Below, piece after piece: positions 1 through 11,195 of a stretch of DNA of 64,000 nucleotides; positions within the stretch are counted from its first letter, which is position 1, and the number at the start of each line of letters is the position of its first letter. The stretch is from positions 1 through 64,000 of the forward strand of contig NZ_JALXPE010000017.1 of assembly GCF_025143365.1 (NCBI RefSeq), given 5' to 3'. The notes beneath the pieces were generated by a model. It saw only the letters and a program-made list of their open reading frames with translations. It was not told where the DNA came from and did not search any database. The position numbers and the translations under genes were made by a program. Origin of the DNA: Microbacterium sp. p3-SID336. GTDB lineage: Bacteria; Actinomycetota; Actinomycetes; Actinomycetales; Microbacteriaceae.

Positions 1-27
1 CAGCCCCCGCCCTTCGTGACAGCCGTG

Positions 28-432
28 TCAGTTCGACATGAAGCCGACGAGCAGCCCGCCGGTCACCTTCACCGCCAGGTTGTAGATGCCGGCGACCACG
101 GCGCCGAGCACCGTGAACACGATCAGGTTGAGGATCGCGACGACGGCGGCGAACGCCATCACCTGCGGCAGCCCGACGACCTCCGACAGCACGAACGCGT
201 TGTCGGTGATGCCCTGCAGGAACTCGTCCGCGGTGGTCATGATGCCGGTCGCCTGGAGCACCAGGAAGATGAGGAAGAACGACACCATGGTGACCACGGC
301 GAGGGCGACGGCTCCCAGGAAGGAGAGCTTCACCGCCGACCAGAAGTCGACGTAGACGAGTCGCAGGCGGACCTGCTTGCCGCCGGTCTTACGGGTCGAC
401 TTCTTCGCCAGCTTGTCGGCCACTGTGCTCAT
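28..432 (-). CDS. DUF3566 membrane protein
   Basis: A 134-residue actinobacterial membrane protein of the DUF3566 family; the function is not established. A basic N-terminus (Lys/Arg-rich, residues 8-24) leads into two hydrophobic stretches at about 36-62 and 90-122, so two membrane spans with a cytoplasmic positive tail are likely. The motif [11 protein letters not shown] (residues 28-38) is typical of the family. Its ATG overlaps the gyrA stop codon by 4 bases (ATGA), so it is translationally coupled to gyrA. This position directly after gyrA is the same as in mycobacteria (Rv0007), where tRNA-Ile and tRNA-Ala follow; here that side lies outside the window. Only 27 bases remain before the window edge and they hold nothing I can name. 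Confidence 0.93.
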   Translation of the reverse strand: MSTVADKLAKKSTRKTGGKQVRLRLVYVDFWSAVKLSFLGAVALAVVTMVSFFLIFLVLQATGIMTTADEFLQGITDNAFVLSEVVGLPQVMAFAAVVAILNLIVFTVLGAVVAGIYNLAVKVTGGLLVGFMSN

Positions 433-2987
433 GCGTCTGTATCCTCGGGTGTCTCAGTCGTCTGGGGGGCCTCGGTGTCGGCATCCGTCTCTGCCTCTTC
501 TTCGGCGAGACCACGCTCGCCGTTCCGGGCGATGGCGAGGATGCGATCGGCCTCCGTCGTGCGGGCGAACACCACTCCCATGGTGTCTCGACCCTTGGCG
601 GGGACCTCGGCCACGGCAGAGCGTACCACCTTGCCGCTGGACAGAACCACCAAGACCTCGTCGTCCTCCGCGACGATCAGACCGCCCGCCAGAGTGCCCC
701 GATCGTCGTTCAGCTTGGCGACCTTGATGCCCGTTCCGCCGCGGCCCTGGACGCGGTATTCCTCCACGGCCGTGCGCTTCGCGTAGCCCCCGTCGGTCAC
801 CACGAACACGTACTTGCCCGCGGCCGCGACCGAGGCGGAGAGCAGGCAGTCGCCGTCGATCTTGAACTTCATGCCGCGCACACCGGCTGTCGCGCGACCC
901 ATCGGACGCAGCGCCTCGTCGGTCGCCTCGAACCGGACGGACATGCCGCGGCGGCTGATGAGGAGGATGTCGTCCTCGGCGTTGACGAGCAGCGCGCTGA
1001 CGAGTTCGTCGTCGTCGTTGAGGCGGATGGCGATCACGCCGCCCTGGCGGTTGGTGTCGTATGCGTCCAGACGGGTCTTCTTGACCAGACCGTCGCGCGT
1101 GGCGAGCACCAGGTAGTCCGCCACGGCGTAGTCGCGGATGTCGAGCACCTGGGCGATGCTCTCTTCCGGCTGCAGCGCGAGCAGGTTCGCGACGTGCGTG
1201 CCCTTCGCATCACGGCCGGCCTCCGGCACCTCGTAGGTCTTCGCGCGGTAGACGCGACCCTTGTCGGTGAAGAAGAGCAGCCAGTGGTGCGTGGTCGTCA
1301 CGAAGAAGTGCTCGACGATGTCGTCGGCGCGCAGTTGCGCACCCTTCACGCCCTTGCCGCCGCGGTGCTGCGAGCGATAGTTGTCGCTGCGCGTGCGCTT
1401 GATGTAGCCCTCGCGCGTGACGGTGACGACCATCTCCTCCTCGGCGATGAGGTCTTCCATCGACACGTCGCCGTCGAAGCCGTGCAGGATGTGCGTGCGC
1501 CGCTCGTCGCCGAACTTGTCGACGATGCCGGTGAGCTCCTCGCGGATGATCGTGCGCTGGCGGCCCTCGTCGGCCAGGATCGCCTTGTAGTCGGTGATGA
1601 GCGCTTCGAGCTCGGTCGCCTGGTCGATGATCTTCTGGCGCTCGAGAGCGGCGAGGCGACGGAGCTGCATCTGCAGGATCGCGTCGGCCTGGATCTCGTC
1701 GATGTCGAGGAGCTTCTGCAGTCCCTCGTTCGCATCGGCCGTGGTCTGCGACCGCCGGATCAGCGCGATGACCTCGTCGAGCGCGTCGAGCGCCTTGAGG
1801 TAGCCGCGCAGGATGTGCATGCGCTTCTCGGCCTCGTTGAGCCGGAACTGGGTGCGGCGCACGATCACGTCGATCTGGTGGGCGATCCAGTTCGTGACGA
1901 AGCCGTCGATCGCGAGGGTGCGCGGCACGCCGTCGACGATCGCGAGCATGTTCGCGCCGAAGTTCTCCTGCAGCTGCGTGTGCTTGTACAGGTTGTTCAG
2001 CACGACCTTGGCGACCGCGTCGCGCTTGAGCACGACGACGAGACGCTGCCCTGTGCGGTCCGACGATTCGTCGCGGATGTCCGCGATCCCGGTGATCTTG
2101 CCGTCACGGGCGAGGTCGCCGATCTTCACCGCGACGTTGTCCGGGTTCACCTGGTACGGCAGCTCGGTGATCACCAGGCAGGTCCGGCCCTGGATCTCCT
2201 CGACGTTCACGACGGCGCGCATCGTGATCGAGCCGCGGCCCGTGCGATACGCCTCGTGGATCCCCTTCGTGCCGAGGATCTGGGCGCCGGTCGGGAAGTC
2301 GGGGCCGGGGATGCGCTGGATCAGCCCGTCGAGCAGCTCGTCCCGCGGGAGGTCCGGGTTGTCGAGCGCCCAGAGCGCCGCCTCGGAGACCTCGCGCAGG
2401 TTGTGCGGCGGGATGTTCGTGGCCATGCCGACCGCGATGCCGACCGAGCCGTTGACGAGCAGGTTCGGGAACCGCGCCGGGAGCACCGTCGGCTCCTGCG
2501 TCTGACCGTCGTAGTTGTCGGTGAACTCGACCGTGTCCTCTTCGATGTCCCGCACCATCTCCAGCGCGAGCGGGGCCATCTTGGTCTCGGTGTACCGCGG
2601 GGCCGCGGCGCCCATGTTGCCCGGAGAGCCGAAGTTGCCCTGGCCGAGCGCGAGCGGGTAGCGCAGCGACCACGGCTGCACGAGGCGGACGAGGGCGTCG
2701 TAGATCGCCGAGTCGCCGTGCGGGTGGTACTGCCCCATGACCTCGCCGACCACACGGGCGCACTTCGAGAACGACTTGTCCGGGCGGAAGCCGCCGTCGT
2801 ACATGCCGTAGATCACGCGGCGGTGCACGGGCTTGAGACCGTCGCGCACATCCGGCAGCGCGCGGCCCACGATGACGGCCATGGCGTAGTCGAGGTAGCT
2901 GCGCTGCATCTCCGACTGCAGGTCGACCTGATCGATCTTGCCGTGGTCGTGACCCTCGTTGATGTCGGGGCGTTCTTCGTCAGTCAT
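429..2987 (-). CDS. gyrA: DNA gyrase subunit A
   Basis: Breakage-reunion subunit of type IIA topoisomerase, working as A2B2 with GyrB to introduce negative supercoils. At 852 residues it has normal length. The winged-helix region is intact, with catalytic Tyr132 in PRYTETK. The quinolone-resistance region (residues 85-101, [12 protein letters not shown]) carries Ser93 and Asp97, the equivalents of E. coli Ser83 and Asp87, so no classic resistance change is seen. The C-terminal wrapping domain has a GyrA box in the form QHRGGKG. The tail is acidic and Glu/Thr-rich. The start ATG lies 50 bases after the end of gyrB, so the two are probably cotranscribed, and the stop overlaps the DUF3566 gene. 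Confidence 0.99.
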   Translation of the reverse strand: MTDEERPDINEGHDHGKIDQVDLQSEMQRSYLDYAMAVIVGRALPDVRDGLKPVHRRVIYGMYDGGFRPDKSFSKCARVVGEVMGQYHPHGDSAIYDALVRLVQPWSLRYPLALGQGNFGSPGNMGAAAPRYTETKMAPLALEMVRDIEEDTVEFTDNYDGQTQEPTVLPARFPNLLVNGSVGIAVGMATNIPPHNLREVSEAALWALDNPDLPRDELLDGLIQRIPGPDFPTGAQILGTKGIHEAYRTGRGSITMRAVVNVEEIQGRTCLVITELPYQVNPDNVAVKIGDLARDGKITGIADIRDESSDRTGQRLVVVLKRDAVAKVVLNNLYKHTQLQENFGANMLAIVDGVPRTLAIDGFVTNWIAHQIDVIVRRTQFRLNEAEKRMHILRGYLKALDALDEVIALIRRSQTTADANEGLQKLLDIDEIQADAILQMQLRRLAALERQKIIDQATELEALITDYKAILADEGRQRTIIREELTGIVDKFGDERRTHILHGFDGDVSMEDLIAEEEMVVTVTREGYIKRTRSDNYRSQHRGGKGVKGAQLRADDIVEHFFVTTTHHWLLFFTDKGRVYRAKTYEVPEAGRDAKGTHVANLLALQPEESIAQVLDIRDYAVADYLVLATRDGLVKKTRLDAYDTNRQGGVIAIRLNDDDELVSALLVNAEDDILLISRRGMSVRFEATDEALRPMGRATAGVRGMKFKIDGDCLLSASVAAAGKYVFVVTDGGYAKRTAVEEYRVQGRGGTGIKVAKLNDDRGTLAGGLIVAEDDEVLVVLSSGKVVRSAVAEVPAKGRDTMGVVFARTTEADRILAIARNGERGLAEEEAETDADTEAPQTTETPEDTDA

Positions 2988-3037
2988 GTGTTCTCTTCGG
3001 TTTCCGGTGGTGGAGCGTGCGAGGGGGGAGCTCGCGC

Positions 3038-5161
<2,124 letters not shown>

Positions 5162-5237
5162 GCCGGGTTTCGAGTCGAAATGCCGCTCAACGGCCGCGTG
5201 TGGCCCTCTGAGCGTCGTGGACCCCTCGCATGGTGCC

Positions 5238-5741
5238 CTACCCGTAGGTATCGCGTGGGCCCCGTCCTGGAACGGCTCTGGGACCCCATTTCCAGGAGGG
5301 GACGTCCGGTCCGATGAAGCGCAGGTTCTCCACCCCGGCCTCGGGGTAACGACGACCGATCTCGGTGAGGATGGTCGCGCGCATGAACTGGAGGTTCTTC
5401 GCCCACGCGGTCGAATCGCACTTCACGGTCAGCAGTCCGCGCTCCAGGGACACCGGTTCCGAGTGCTTCGCGGTGTCGGCACCGGCGAGATCCGCCCACT
5501 GACGGACGAGGTCCTCGCGCGCCAGCGTCGTCTCCCACCCGGACTCACGGCTGAGCTTGTCGAGCACCGCACCGAGGGAGCCGGGGTCACGGCCGGGCGT
5601 GAACGGTGCGTTCTCGTCGTCCTCGGCGATCCGGCGCTTGCGCTTCCAGTTCTTCGCGCTGGGCTTGAGACCCCGCAGGCGCAGGTACGTGGCGACCGTC
5701 TCCGGGGCCTCGATCACGCTGTCGGTGGTGGCATCACTCAT
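5238..5741 (-). CDS. DciA-like DUF721 protein
   Basis: A 167-residue member of the DUF721 family. Family members called DciA load the replicative helicase DnaB in bacteria that lack DnaC; whether actinobacterial members do the same is inference. The C-terminal half (about 60-150) holds the KH-like DUF721 core, with VRQWADLAGADTAKHSEP, LTVKCDSTAWAKNL and a terminal GAGVENLRF-like stretch. The N-terminus is basic (KNWKRKRR). The gene overlaps recF by 8 bases and sits in the actinobacterial order dnaN-recF-DUF721-gyrB, equivalent to Rv0004 in M. tuberculosis, fitting a replication role. Confidence 0.9.
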   Translation of the reverse strand: MSDATTDSVIEAPETVATYLRLRGLKPSAKNWKRKRRIAEDDENAPFTPGRDPGSLGAVLDKLSRESGWETTLAREDLVRQWADLAGADTAKHSEPVSLERGLLTVKCDSTAWAKNLQFMRATILTEIGRRYPEAGVENLRFIGPDVPSWKWGPRAVPGRGPRDTYG

Positions 5742-6948
5742 CGCGCTCGCCCTCCGCCTCTGCTGCGCGCTCCCGCTCGTCGCTGATGGTGCCGGCGCTG
5801 ATCCGCACCACGTGGGCGTGCAGCACCGCGGGGATATCCTCCTCCACGGCAGCCGTCACCACCACCTGCTCATAACCCGAGGTCAGGGTGGCGAGCCGCT
5901 GCCTCCGGTCCGCGTCGAGCTCGGCGAACACGTCGTCGAGGATGAGCACGGGGTCGCCGGCCGGAGACTCGCTGCGCAGCAGCTCCGCCGAGGCGAGTCG
6001 CAGCGCGAGCGCGACGGACCACGATTCGCCGTGCGAGGCGTAGCCCTTGACCGGAAGATCGCGCACGCGGAGCACGAGGTCGTCGCGGTGCGGACCGGTG
6101 AGGGTGAGTCCGCGGTCGAGTTCGTTCGAGCGCTTCGCCGCGAGGGAGGCACGGAACAGCTCGGCGATCCGGCGGGCATCCACCTGCGGGCCGGTCCCGG
6201 GTGCCGGCGCGTCGTCCGAGCTCCCGGACTCGTCGTCCTCCGGGTCGCCGCCGGCGACGGACAGCGCCCACTCGAGTCGCGGGCGGTGGTCCGCACCCGC
6301 GATCGCGGCGTAGGCGTCGGTCACCGGCTGCTGCAGGTCGGCGGCAAGTCGCTGGCGAGCCGTGATGATCTCGGAGCCGAGCGCGACCAGCTTGTCATCC
6401 CACACGTCGAGCGTGCTCAACCCTTCGCCGCGGACACCGCGTGCGCGTGCCGACTTCAGCAGGGCGTTGCGCTGCTTGAGCACGCGGTCGTAGTCGGCGA
6501 GCACGGCGGACAGCCGCGGTGTGCGCTGGATGAGCAGCTGATCGGCGAACCGTCGCCGCGACGAGGGATCGCCGCGGACGATCTGCAGATCCTCCGGAGC
6601 GAAGAGCACCACATGTGCGTAACGAGGGAGTTCGTTGGGCTTCGACGGCGAGCCGTTGATCCTGGCCTTGTTGGAGCCCTGCCTGTTGAGCTGCACCTCG
6701 ACGAGCACCCGACGCTCGCCGTGCGACAGGCGTGCGCGGATGACGGCGAACTCCTGCCCGTCGCGCACCATCGGCGCATCCGACGAGACCCGGTGCGAGC
6801 CCAGCGTCGCCAGGAACACCACGGCTTCGGCGAGGTTCGTCTTGCCCTGTCCGTTGCGCCCGACGAGGACGTTCGGCCCCCGGTGCAGGGCCAGTTCGGC
6901 GGTCGCGTAATTGCGGAAATCGACCAGGCTGAGATGCTCCACAATCAC
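5734..6948 (-). CDS. recF: DNA replication/repair protein RecF
   Basis: SMC-like ATPase that helps load RecA at gaps together with RecO and RecR. It is 404 residues, full length. Walker A is GRNGQGKTNL near residue 33. The ABC-type signature lies in the C-terminal half (SHGESWSVALALRLA), followed by the Walker B region ILDDVFAELD. I take the GTG at 6948 as start; a second GTG two codons later is an equally good candidate. A Gly/Ser/Asp-rich linker (about residues 225-245) is low complexity. The gene ends 8 bases into the DciA-like gene, and 61 bases separate it from dnaN. Confidence 0.97.
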   Translation of the reverse strand: MIVEHLSLVDFRNYATAELALHRGPNVLVGRNGQGKTNLAEAVVFLATLGSHRVSSDAPMVRDGQEFAVIRARLSHGERRVLVEVQLNRQGSNKARINGSPSKPNELPRYAHVVLFAPEDLQIVRGDPSSRRRFADQLLIQRTPRLSAVLADYDRVLKQRNALLKSARARGVRGEGLSTLDVWDDKLVALGSEIITARQRLAADLQQPVTDAYAAIAGADHRPRLEWALSVAGGDPEDDESGSSDDAPAPGTGPQVDARRIAELFRASLAAKRSNELDRGLTLTGPHRDDLVLRVRDLPVKGYASHGESWSVALALRLASAELLRSESPAGDPVLILDDVFAELDADRRQRLATLTSGYEQVVVTAAVEEDIPAVLHAHVVRISAGTISDERERAAEAEGERDE

Positions 6949-7009
6949 GGAGCCAGCCTACCTTTCGGGTCCGACACCGCGGCCGGCCCCCGCCCGTTCC
7001 CTGCGGCGA

Positions 7010-8152
7010 TCAGCGCAGGAGCAGGTTCGGCTGCAGCAGGTACTTGAACGAGTCGAGTCCGGCCTGGTCGACCGAGGTCTGGCTCGTGATCAGCACGGGG
7101 CTGAGCTTGTTGGCGTTGTCGCTGGAGGTGAACGTGACGCGCACGAACTCGCTCTTCACGGCACCGAGAGCCTCGATCAGGTACTGCGGGTTGAGGCCGA
7201 GCGTCACCTCGTCCCCGCCGGACAGGATCGCGTCGACCGACTCGGAGGCGCGGGCGTGCTCGCTGCCGGACGCGTCCATCGTCACACTGTCGGCGGAGAA
7301 CGTGAACCGCAGCGGAGCGGCGCGGTCGAGCACGAGGGACACGCGGCGGACGGCCTCGATCAGCTCGCCCGTGTTGACGACCGCGTAATGGTCGGTCTGC
7401 TCGGGGAACAGCCGGCGCACGGGCGGGAAGTTTCCCTTGATCAGCAGCGACGTCACCGTCTTGTTGCCCGCGGTGAAGGCGATGATCTCGCGGTCACCCG
7501 CTCCGGAGAAGGCGATCTGGATCGTGCCGGCGTGGCCGAAGGTCTTGCCGACCTCGAGCAGCGTGCGCGCCGGGACGAGCGCGGTGGCATCGACGGCCTC
7601 ACCGTCCCAGGGCACGTCGCGCAGCGACACCCGGTAGCGGTCGGTGGCGACGAGGCTCAGCGTCTGACCCGTGACCTCGAGCTGCACACCGGTCAGCACC
7701 GGGGTGACGTCGTCACGGGACGCGGCGAAACCGACCTGGGCGATCGCGGTGCCGAACTCGTCGGCCGGGACGACGCCCGAGGAACCGGAGACCTCGGGGA
7801 TCGACGGGTATTCCTCGACCGGCATGGCCGCGAGCGTGAAGCGCGCCGAACCGCAGGTGACCGCGATGCCGCCGTCGTCCTCCACCGCGATCTCGATCGG
7901 GGCGTTCGGGAGCCGGCTCGCGATGTCGGACAGGAGGCGGCCGTGCACGAGGATCGTGCCCGGGGTCTCGACCGTGGCCTCGATGGTCGTGCGCGCTGAT
8001 GCCTCGTAGTCGAAGGCGGAGAGTGTGAGTCCCGAGCCGTCGGCCTCGATCAGCACACCGGCCAGGATCGGCTGCGGGTTTCGCTGGGGGAGGAGCTTGA
8101 CGACGAAGGACACAGCCTCGCTGAAGACATCGCGGTTGACCTGAAACCTCAC
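7010..8152 (-). CDS. dnaN: DNA polymerase III beta sliding clamp
   Basis: Ring-shaped processivity clamp of the replicative polymerase, also the platform for repair polymerases and ligase. I choose the GTG at 8152, giving 380 residues beginning VRFQVNRDVFSEAV, because this aligns with the family N-terminus and has AAGGGAG 6 bases upstream. An ATG 36 bases further upstream is in frame but has no ribosome-binding site. Three clamp domains are present without interruption. The gene lies on the left flank of oriC and leads the dnaN-recF-DciA-gyrB-gyrA run. Confidence 0.96.
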   Translation of the reverse strand: MRFQVNRDVFSEAVSFVVKLLPQRNPQPILAGVLIEADGSGLTLSAFDYEASARTTIEATVETPGTILVHGRLLSDIASRLPNAPIEIAVEDDGGIAVTCGSARFTLAAMPVEEYPSIPEVSGSSGVVPADEFGTAIAQVGFAASRDDVTPVLTGVQLEVTGQTLSLVATDRYRVSLRDVPWDGEAVDATALVPARTLLEVGKTFGHAGTIQIAFSGAGDREIIAFTAGNKTVTSLLIKGNFPPVRRLFPEQTDHYAVVNTGELIEAVRRVSLVLDRAAPLRFTFSADSVTMDASGSEHARASESVDAILSGGDEVTLGLNPQYLIEALGAVKSEFVRVTFTSSDNANKLSPVLITSQTSVDQAGLDSFKYLLQPNLLLR

Positions 8153-8219
8153 GGGTGCTCCCTTGTCGTCGGAGTGACGGGTCGTCATCGGGGTCCTGCC
8201 AGTGCAGGGCTTCCCATGC

Positions 8220-8560
8220 TAGCCCCACAGTCACGCGGTTCCCTACGTCGAGCCGCGCTCGACCGGCCCGCCCGGTTCTCCCCACCGTCTGGTGATCGGA
8301 TCGCACCCTGAATGACTTAACTCCTTAACGGTGTTAACACCTGTGGATACTGTGGATAAGTCGGTGGAAAGCAGACGCGAGTAGGGAACTACAAGGTTGT
8401 CACTTGTGGAGACGCTGAGGAATCCGCGGGTTGACGGGGTATGGACGCTTTGGCGGTGTCGACCGGTTATCCACAGGTTTCCTCGATCGACCCACATCCG
8501 AGGGCTTCCGATCCACGGTCATCCACAAGTTATCCACATGTGCATAGACGCATCTATCGG
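8220..8560. other. Chromosomal origin oriC
   Basis: The 492-base gap between dnaN and dnaA is the expected actinobacterial oriC position. It holds perfect DnaA boxes (TTATCCACA or complement) at 8351-8359 on the minus strand and at 8467-8475 and 8530-8538 on the plus strand. One-mismatch boxes lie at 8342-8350 (TGTGGATAC) and 8519-8527 (TCATCCACA). An AT-richer stretch around 8316-8340 contains two TTAA steps and the palindrome GTGTTAACAC (8331-8340), a candidate unwinding element. The left boxes face opposite to the right ones, giving two inward-related clusters. Origin function is inferred from position and boxes. Confidence 0.9.
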
Positions 8561-8590
8561 GGCCACGCGATCGCTGTCACGCACGACGAA

Positions 8591-8622
8591 GGGGACGGGC
8601 CATCCGTGGATGGCCCGTCCCC
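8591..8622 (-). terminator. dnaA terminator hairpin
   Basis: A perfect 15-base inverted repeat (8591-8605 with 8608-8622) separated by only two bases starts 22 bases downstream of the dnaA stop codon. There is no T-tract, which is usual in this GC-rich group. It probably ends dnaA transcription before it enters oriC. Confidence 0.7.
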
Positions 8623-8644
8623 GTGGACGTGCGGTGCGGCGGTC

Positions 8645-10036
8645 TCAGCGCCGACCGAGCTGCGTGGTGATCTCCGTCACCTGGTTGTAGATGGAGCGGC
8701 GCTCCTTCATCAGCTCACTGATCTTCTTGTACGCGTACATCACCGTGGTGTGGTCGCGGTTGCCGAACAGCTGCCCGATCTTCGGGAGAGAGAGGCTCGT
8801 GCGCTCGCGGCACAGGTACATCGCGATCTGCCGGGCGGTGGCGATCTGCTGGGAGCGGCTCGATCCGTACAGGTCGTCGACCGTGAGCTTGAAGTACTGC
8901 GCGGTCGCCGTGATGATGTCGGTCGGCGAGATGATGTTGTCCTCTGCCGTGTCGATGATGTCGCGGAGCACGGTCTGGGCGAGGGAGATGTCGAGCGCGG
9001 AGCGGTTCAGGCTGGCGAACGCGGAGACGCGGATCAGCGCACCCTCCAGCTCGCGGATGTTCGACGACACGACGGTGGCGATGTACTCGAGCACCTCGTC
9101 CGGGATGTGCAGCGCCTCGCTCTGCGCCTTCTTGCGGAGGATCGCGATGCGGGTCTCGAGGTCGGGCGCCTGCACGTCGGTGATGAGGCCCCACTCGAAG
9201 CGGCTGCGCATGCGGTCCTCGAAGCCCGTGAGATGCTTCGGCGCCACGTCGCTCGTGATCACGACCTGCTTGTTGTGGTCGTGCAGGGTGTTGAACGTGT
9301 GGAAGAAGGCCTCCTGGGTCTCGGCGCGACCCTGCAGGAACTGGATGTCGTCGATGAGGAGGATGTCGACGTCGCGGTAGCGCGCCTGGAAGGCGGCGCC
9401 CCGGTTGTTCGCGATCGAGTTGATGAAGTCGTTCGTGAACTCCTCGCTGGAGACGTAGCGCACCTTCACCCCGGCGTAGAGGGACTGTGCGTAGTCGCCG
9501 ATCGCGTGGAGGAGGTGGGTCTTGCCGAGGCCGGAGTCGCCGTAGATGAACAGCGGGTTGTAGGCCTTGGCCGGCGCTTCGGCCACGGCGACGGCTGCCG
9601 CATGCGCGAAGCGGTTGGACTGGCCGATCACGAAGTTGTCGAAGGTGTACTTGGGGTTGAGCCGCGACTCGTGGCGCAGCTGCGTGGGCTGTTCCATGGG
9701 GGACTCGACGCGGGCCGGCTCCTGGCGTCCGAAGTCGGCGACCGCGATCGGCGCCGTCGGCTGCTCCGCGAGTTCGTGGTTCACCACGACGCGGTACGAG
9801 GTGACCTCGTCCCCGATGTGGGTGAGCGCCTCCATGATCGGCAGCCGGAGCCGCTTGTTGATCTGGGCGGCGGTGAGGTCGTTCGGGACCTCCAGGTACA
9901 GCGTCGCCGCCATCACCCCGGCGGGGACGGCGAGGCTGAGGAAGCCCTGCAGCTGCGGGGTGACCCGATCGTCCGCCTCGAGCAGCTCCTGCACCGTGGT
10001 CCAGATCGGGACGTCGGGCTGGGCTGGTGAGGACAT
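8645..10036 (-). CDS. dnaA: Replication initiator DnaA
   Basis: AAA+ initiator that binds DnaA boxes and melts oriC. It has 463 residues: N-terminal domain I (1-85), a variable linker (about 90-125), AAA+ core with Walker A GDSGLGKT (166-173) and Walker B LLIDDIQF (226-233), and the C-terminal DNA-binding domain IV with the signature RDHTTVMYAYKKI. The linker is short compared with Streptomyces. The ATG has GGAG four bases upstream. The gene reads toward oriC and is flanked upstream by two further DnaA boxes, suggesting autoregulation. Confidence 0.99.
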   Translation of the reverse strand: MSSPAQPDVPIWTTVQELLEADDRVTPQLQGFLSLAVPAGVMAATLYLEVPNDLTAAQINKRLRLPIMEALTHIGDEVTSYRVVVNHELAEQPTAPIAVADFGRQEPARVESPMEQPTQLRHESRLNPKYTFDNFVIGQSNRFAHAAAVAVAEAPAKAYNPLFIYGDSGLGKTHLLHAIGDYAQSLYAGVKVRYVSSEEFTNDFINSIANNRGAAFQARYRDVDILLIDDIQFLQGRAETQEAFFHTFNTLHDHNKQVVITSDVAPKHLTGFEDRMRSRFEWGLITDVQAPDLETRIAILRKKAQSEALHIPDEVLEYIATVVSSNIRELEGALIRVSAFASLNRSALDISLAQTVLRDIIDTAEDNIISPTDIITATAQYFKLTVDDLYGSSRSQQIATARQIAMYLCRERTSLSLPKIGQLFGNRDHTTVMYAYKKISELMKERRSIYNQVTEITTQLGRR

Positions 10037-10081
10037 GGTGCTCCGGACGGGGGAAGGGTCGGGGTCGACATGCCTGGCCCC

Positions 10082-10190
10082 TGTGGATAACTTCGGATGC
10101 CACGGTAGTCACACCGGCCCCGAACAGCAACCTGCCCTTGGAAACACGGGCGCGTGTTGCGCGGGCCGGGCGCGTCCAGGTTGTGGATAA
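10082..10190 (-). promoter_or_regulatory. dnaA promoter with two DnaA boxes
   Basis: The 314-base divergent gap between dnaA and rpmH holds perfect TGTGGATAA boxes at 10082-10090 and 10182-10190. Between them, on the minus strand, a -35 TTGCTG (10125-10130) and a -10 TACCGT (10102-10107) are 17 bases apart. The proximal box lies where transcription would begin, so DnaA binding would be expected to repress dnaA. This is inferred from sequence geometry. Confidence 0.65.
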
Positions 10191-10236
10191 TGGCTGTGCG
10201 GTACGTGATCCTCTTCGAGCGCGGCAGGGAGCAGAT

Positions 10237-10265
10237 TTGCCCTGTGCGCCGCCAAGACGTACCCT
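10237..10265 (+). promoter_or_regulatory. rpmH operon promoter
   Basis: TTGCCC (10237-10242) and TACCCT (10260-10265) are separated by exactly 17 bases, about 85 bases upstream of rpmH. This is the best-spaced plus-strand promoter in the gap and would drive rpmH-rnpA-yidD-yidC-khpB-rsmG. Confidence 0.5.
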
Positions 10266-10350
10266 TAATCGGTTGACTTATGCCTATTCGGCAGTTCCCC
10301 ATGTCTCCGGTCGAAAGTGATTCCGGTGGCAGCATTCCCGGAGTGATTTC

Positions 10351-10488
10351 ATGAGCAAGCGCACCTTCCAGCCCAACAACCGTCGTCGCGCCAAGAAGCA
10401 CGGCTTCCGCGCCCGCATGCGCACCCGCGCCGGCCGTGCCATCCTGTCGGCACGCCGGGCGAAGGGCCGCACCGAGCTCTCTGCGTAA
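10351..10488 (+). CDS. rpmH: 50S ribosomal protein L34
   Basis: A 45-residue, highly basic large-subunit ribosomal protein with the family start [19 protein letters not shown] and the [15 protein letters not shown] tail. The ATG has GGAG seven bases upstream. rnpA follows after six bases, the classical rpmH-rnpA pair at the origin. Confidence 0.98.
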   Translation: MSKRTFQPNNRRRAKKHGFRARMRTRAGRAILSARRAKGRTELSA

Positions 10489-10494
10489 GCAGCC

Positions 10495-10845
10495 GTGCTC
10501 GCCCGCCCGTTCCGGCTGACCCGCGGGAGCGACTACCGACTGGTCGTTCGACGCGGATCCCGCTGTGGCGGGGCGCGCGTGGTCACGTCCATGCTGTCGA
10601 CGGGCGAGAGCAGAGCCGCGCGGTTCGGGTTCATCATCAGCAAGCAGGTGGGCACCGCCGTGGTGCGCAACACCGTGCGTCGGCGTCTGAAAGCCGTCTG
10701 CGCGGAGGCGCTCCCGCGTGTTCCTCAGGGCACGGATGTCGTCATCCGTGCCCTTCCTGCGTCTGCCACCGCGTCCATCGGGGAGCTGCGTGCCGACGTG
10801 CACCGCTGCCTCGGGCGCCTCGCGCCGACCGAGGTGACATCGTGA
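10495..10845 (+). CDS. rnpA: Ribonuclease P protein component
   Basis: Protein subunit that helps the RNase P RNA cut 5' leaders from pre-tRNAs. It has 116 residues from a GTG start and the family signature RNTVRRRLKAV (about residues 59-69), preceded by GFIISKQVGTAV. Its stop overlaps the GTG of yidD by 4 bases (GTGA), so the two are coupled. Confidence 0.97.
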   Translation: MLARPFRLTRGSDYRLVVRRGSRCGGARVVTSMLSTGESRAARFGFIISKQVGTAVVRNTVRRRLKAVCAEALPRVPQGTDVVIRALPASATASIGELRADVHRCLGRLAPTEVTS

Positions 10846-11192
10846 CCGCGCTGCCGGCGTCATCCGTCGGGACAGGGGAGCTCCACGGGCGCGACGCGCT
10901 CAGGGCCATTCCGTTGATCCCGCGCAACGCCGTCCTCGCCTTCCTGACCGGGTACCGCAAGGTGATCTCCCCGCTGTACGGCGACGTGTGTGCGTACTAC
11001 CCCTCCTGTTCCGCCTACGCTGTAGGTGCGGTGCAGCAGCACGGCGCCGTCCGGGGAGCGTTGCTCTCCTTCTGGCGCATCCTCCGCTGCAATCCCTGGA
11101 CTCGCGGCGGCGTCGACGACGTCACGCCGCACGACCACTTCCGCTACGACCTGACCGCTCATGGTTTCGTCGTTCCCTCCCGAAAGGACTGA
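10842..11192 (+). CDS. yidD: Membrane protein insertion efficiency factor YidD
   Basis: A 116-residue small protein that assists YidC-dependent insertion of membrane proteins. The core motif YRKVISPLYGDVCAYYPSCSAYA contains the three family cysteines, followed by RILRCNPW. The GTG start overlaps the rnpA stop. The N-terminal extension of about 25 residues is not conserved, so the actual start could be slightly further in. Confidence 0.95.
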   Translation: MTALPASSVGTGELHGRDALRAIPLIPRNAVLAFLTGYRKVISPLYGDVCAYYPSCSAYAVGAVQQHGAVRGALLSFWRILRCNPWTRGGVDDVTPHDHFRYDLTAHGFVVPSRKD

Positions 11193-11195
11193 TCG

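Noticed and set aside
8153..8188. Upstream ATG extension of dnaN
   Set aside because: It adds 12 residues not found in the family and lacks a ribosome-binding site, whereas GTG 8152 has AAGGGAG at good spacing.
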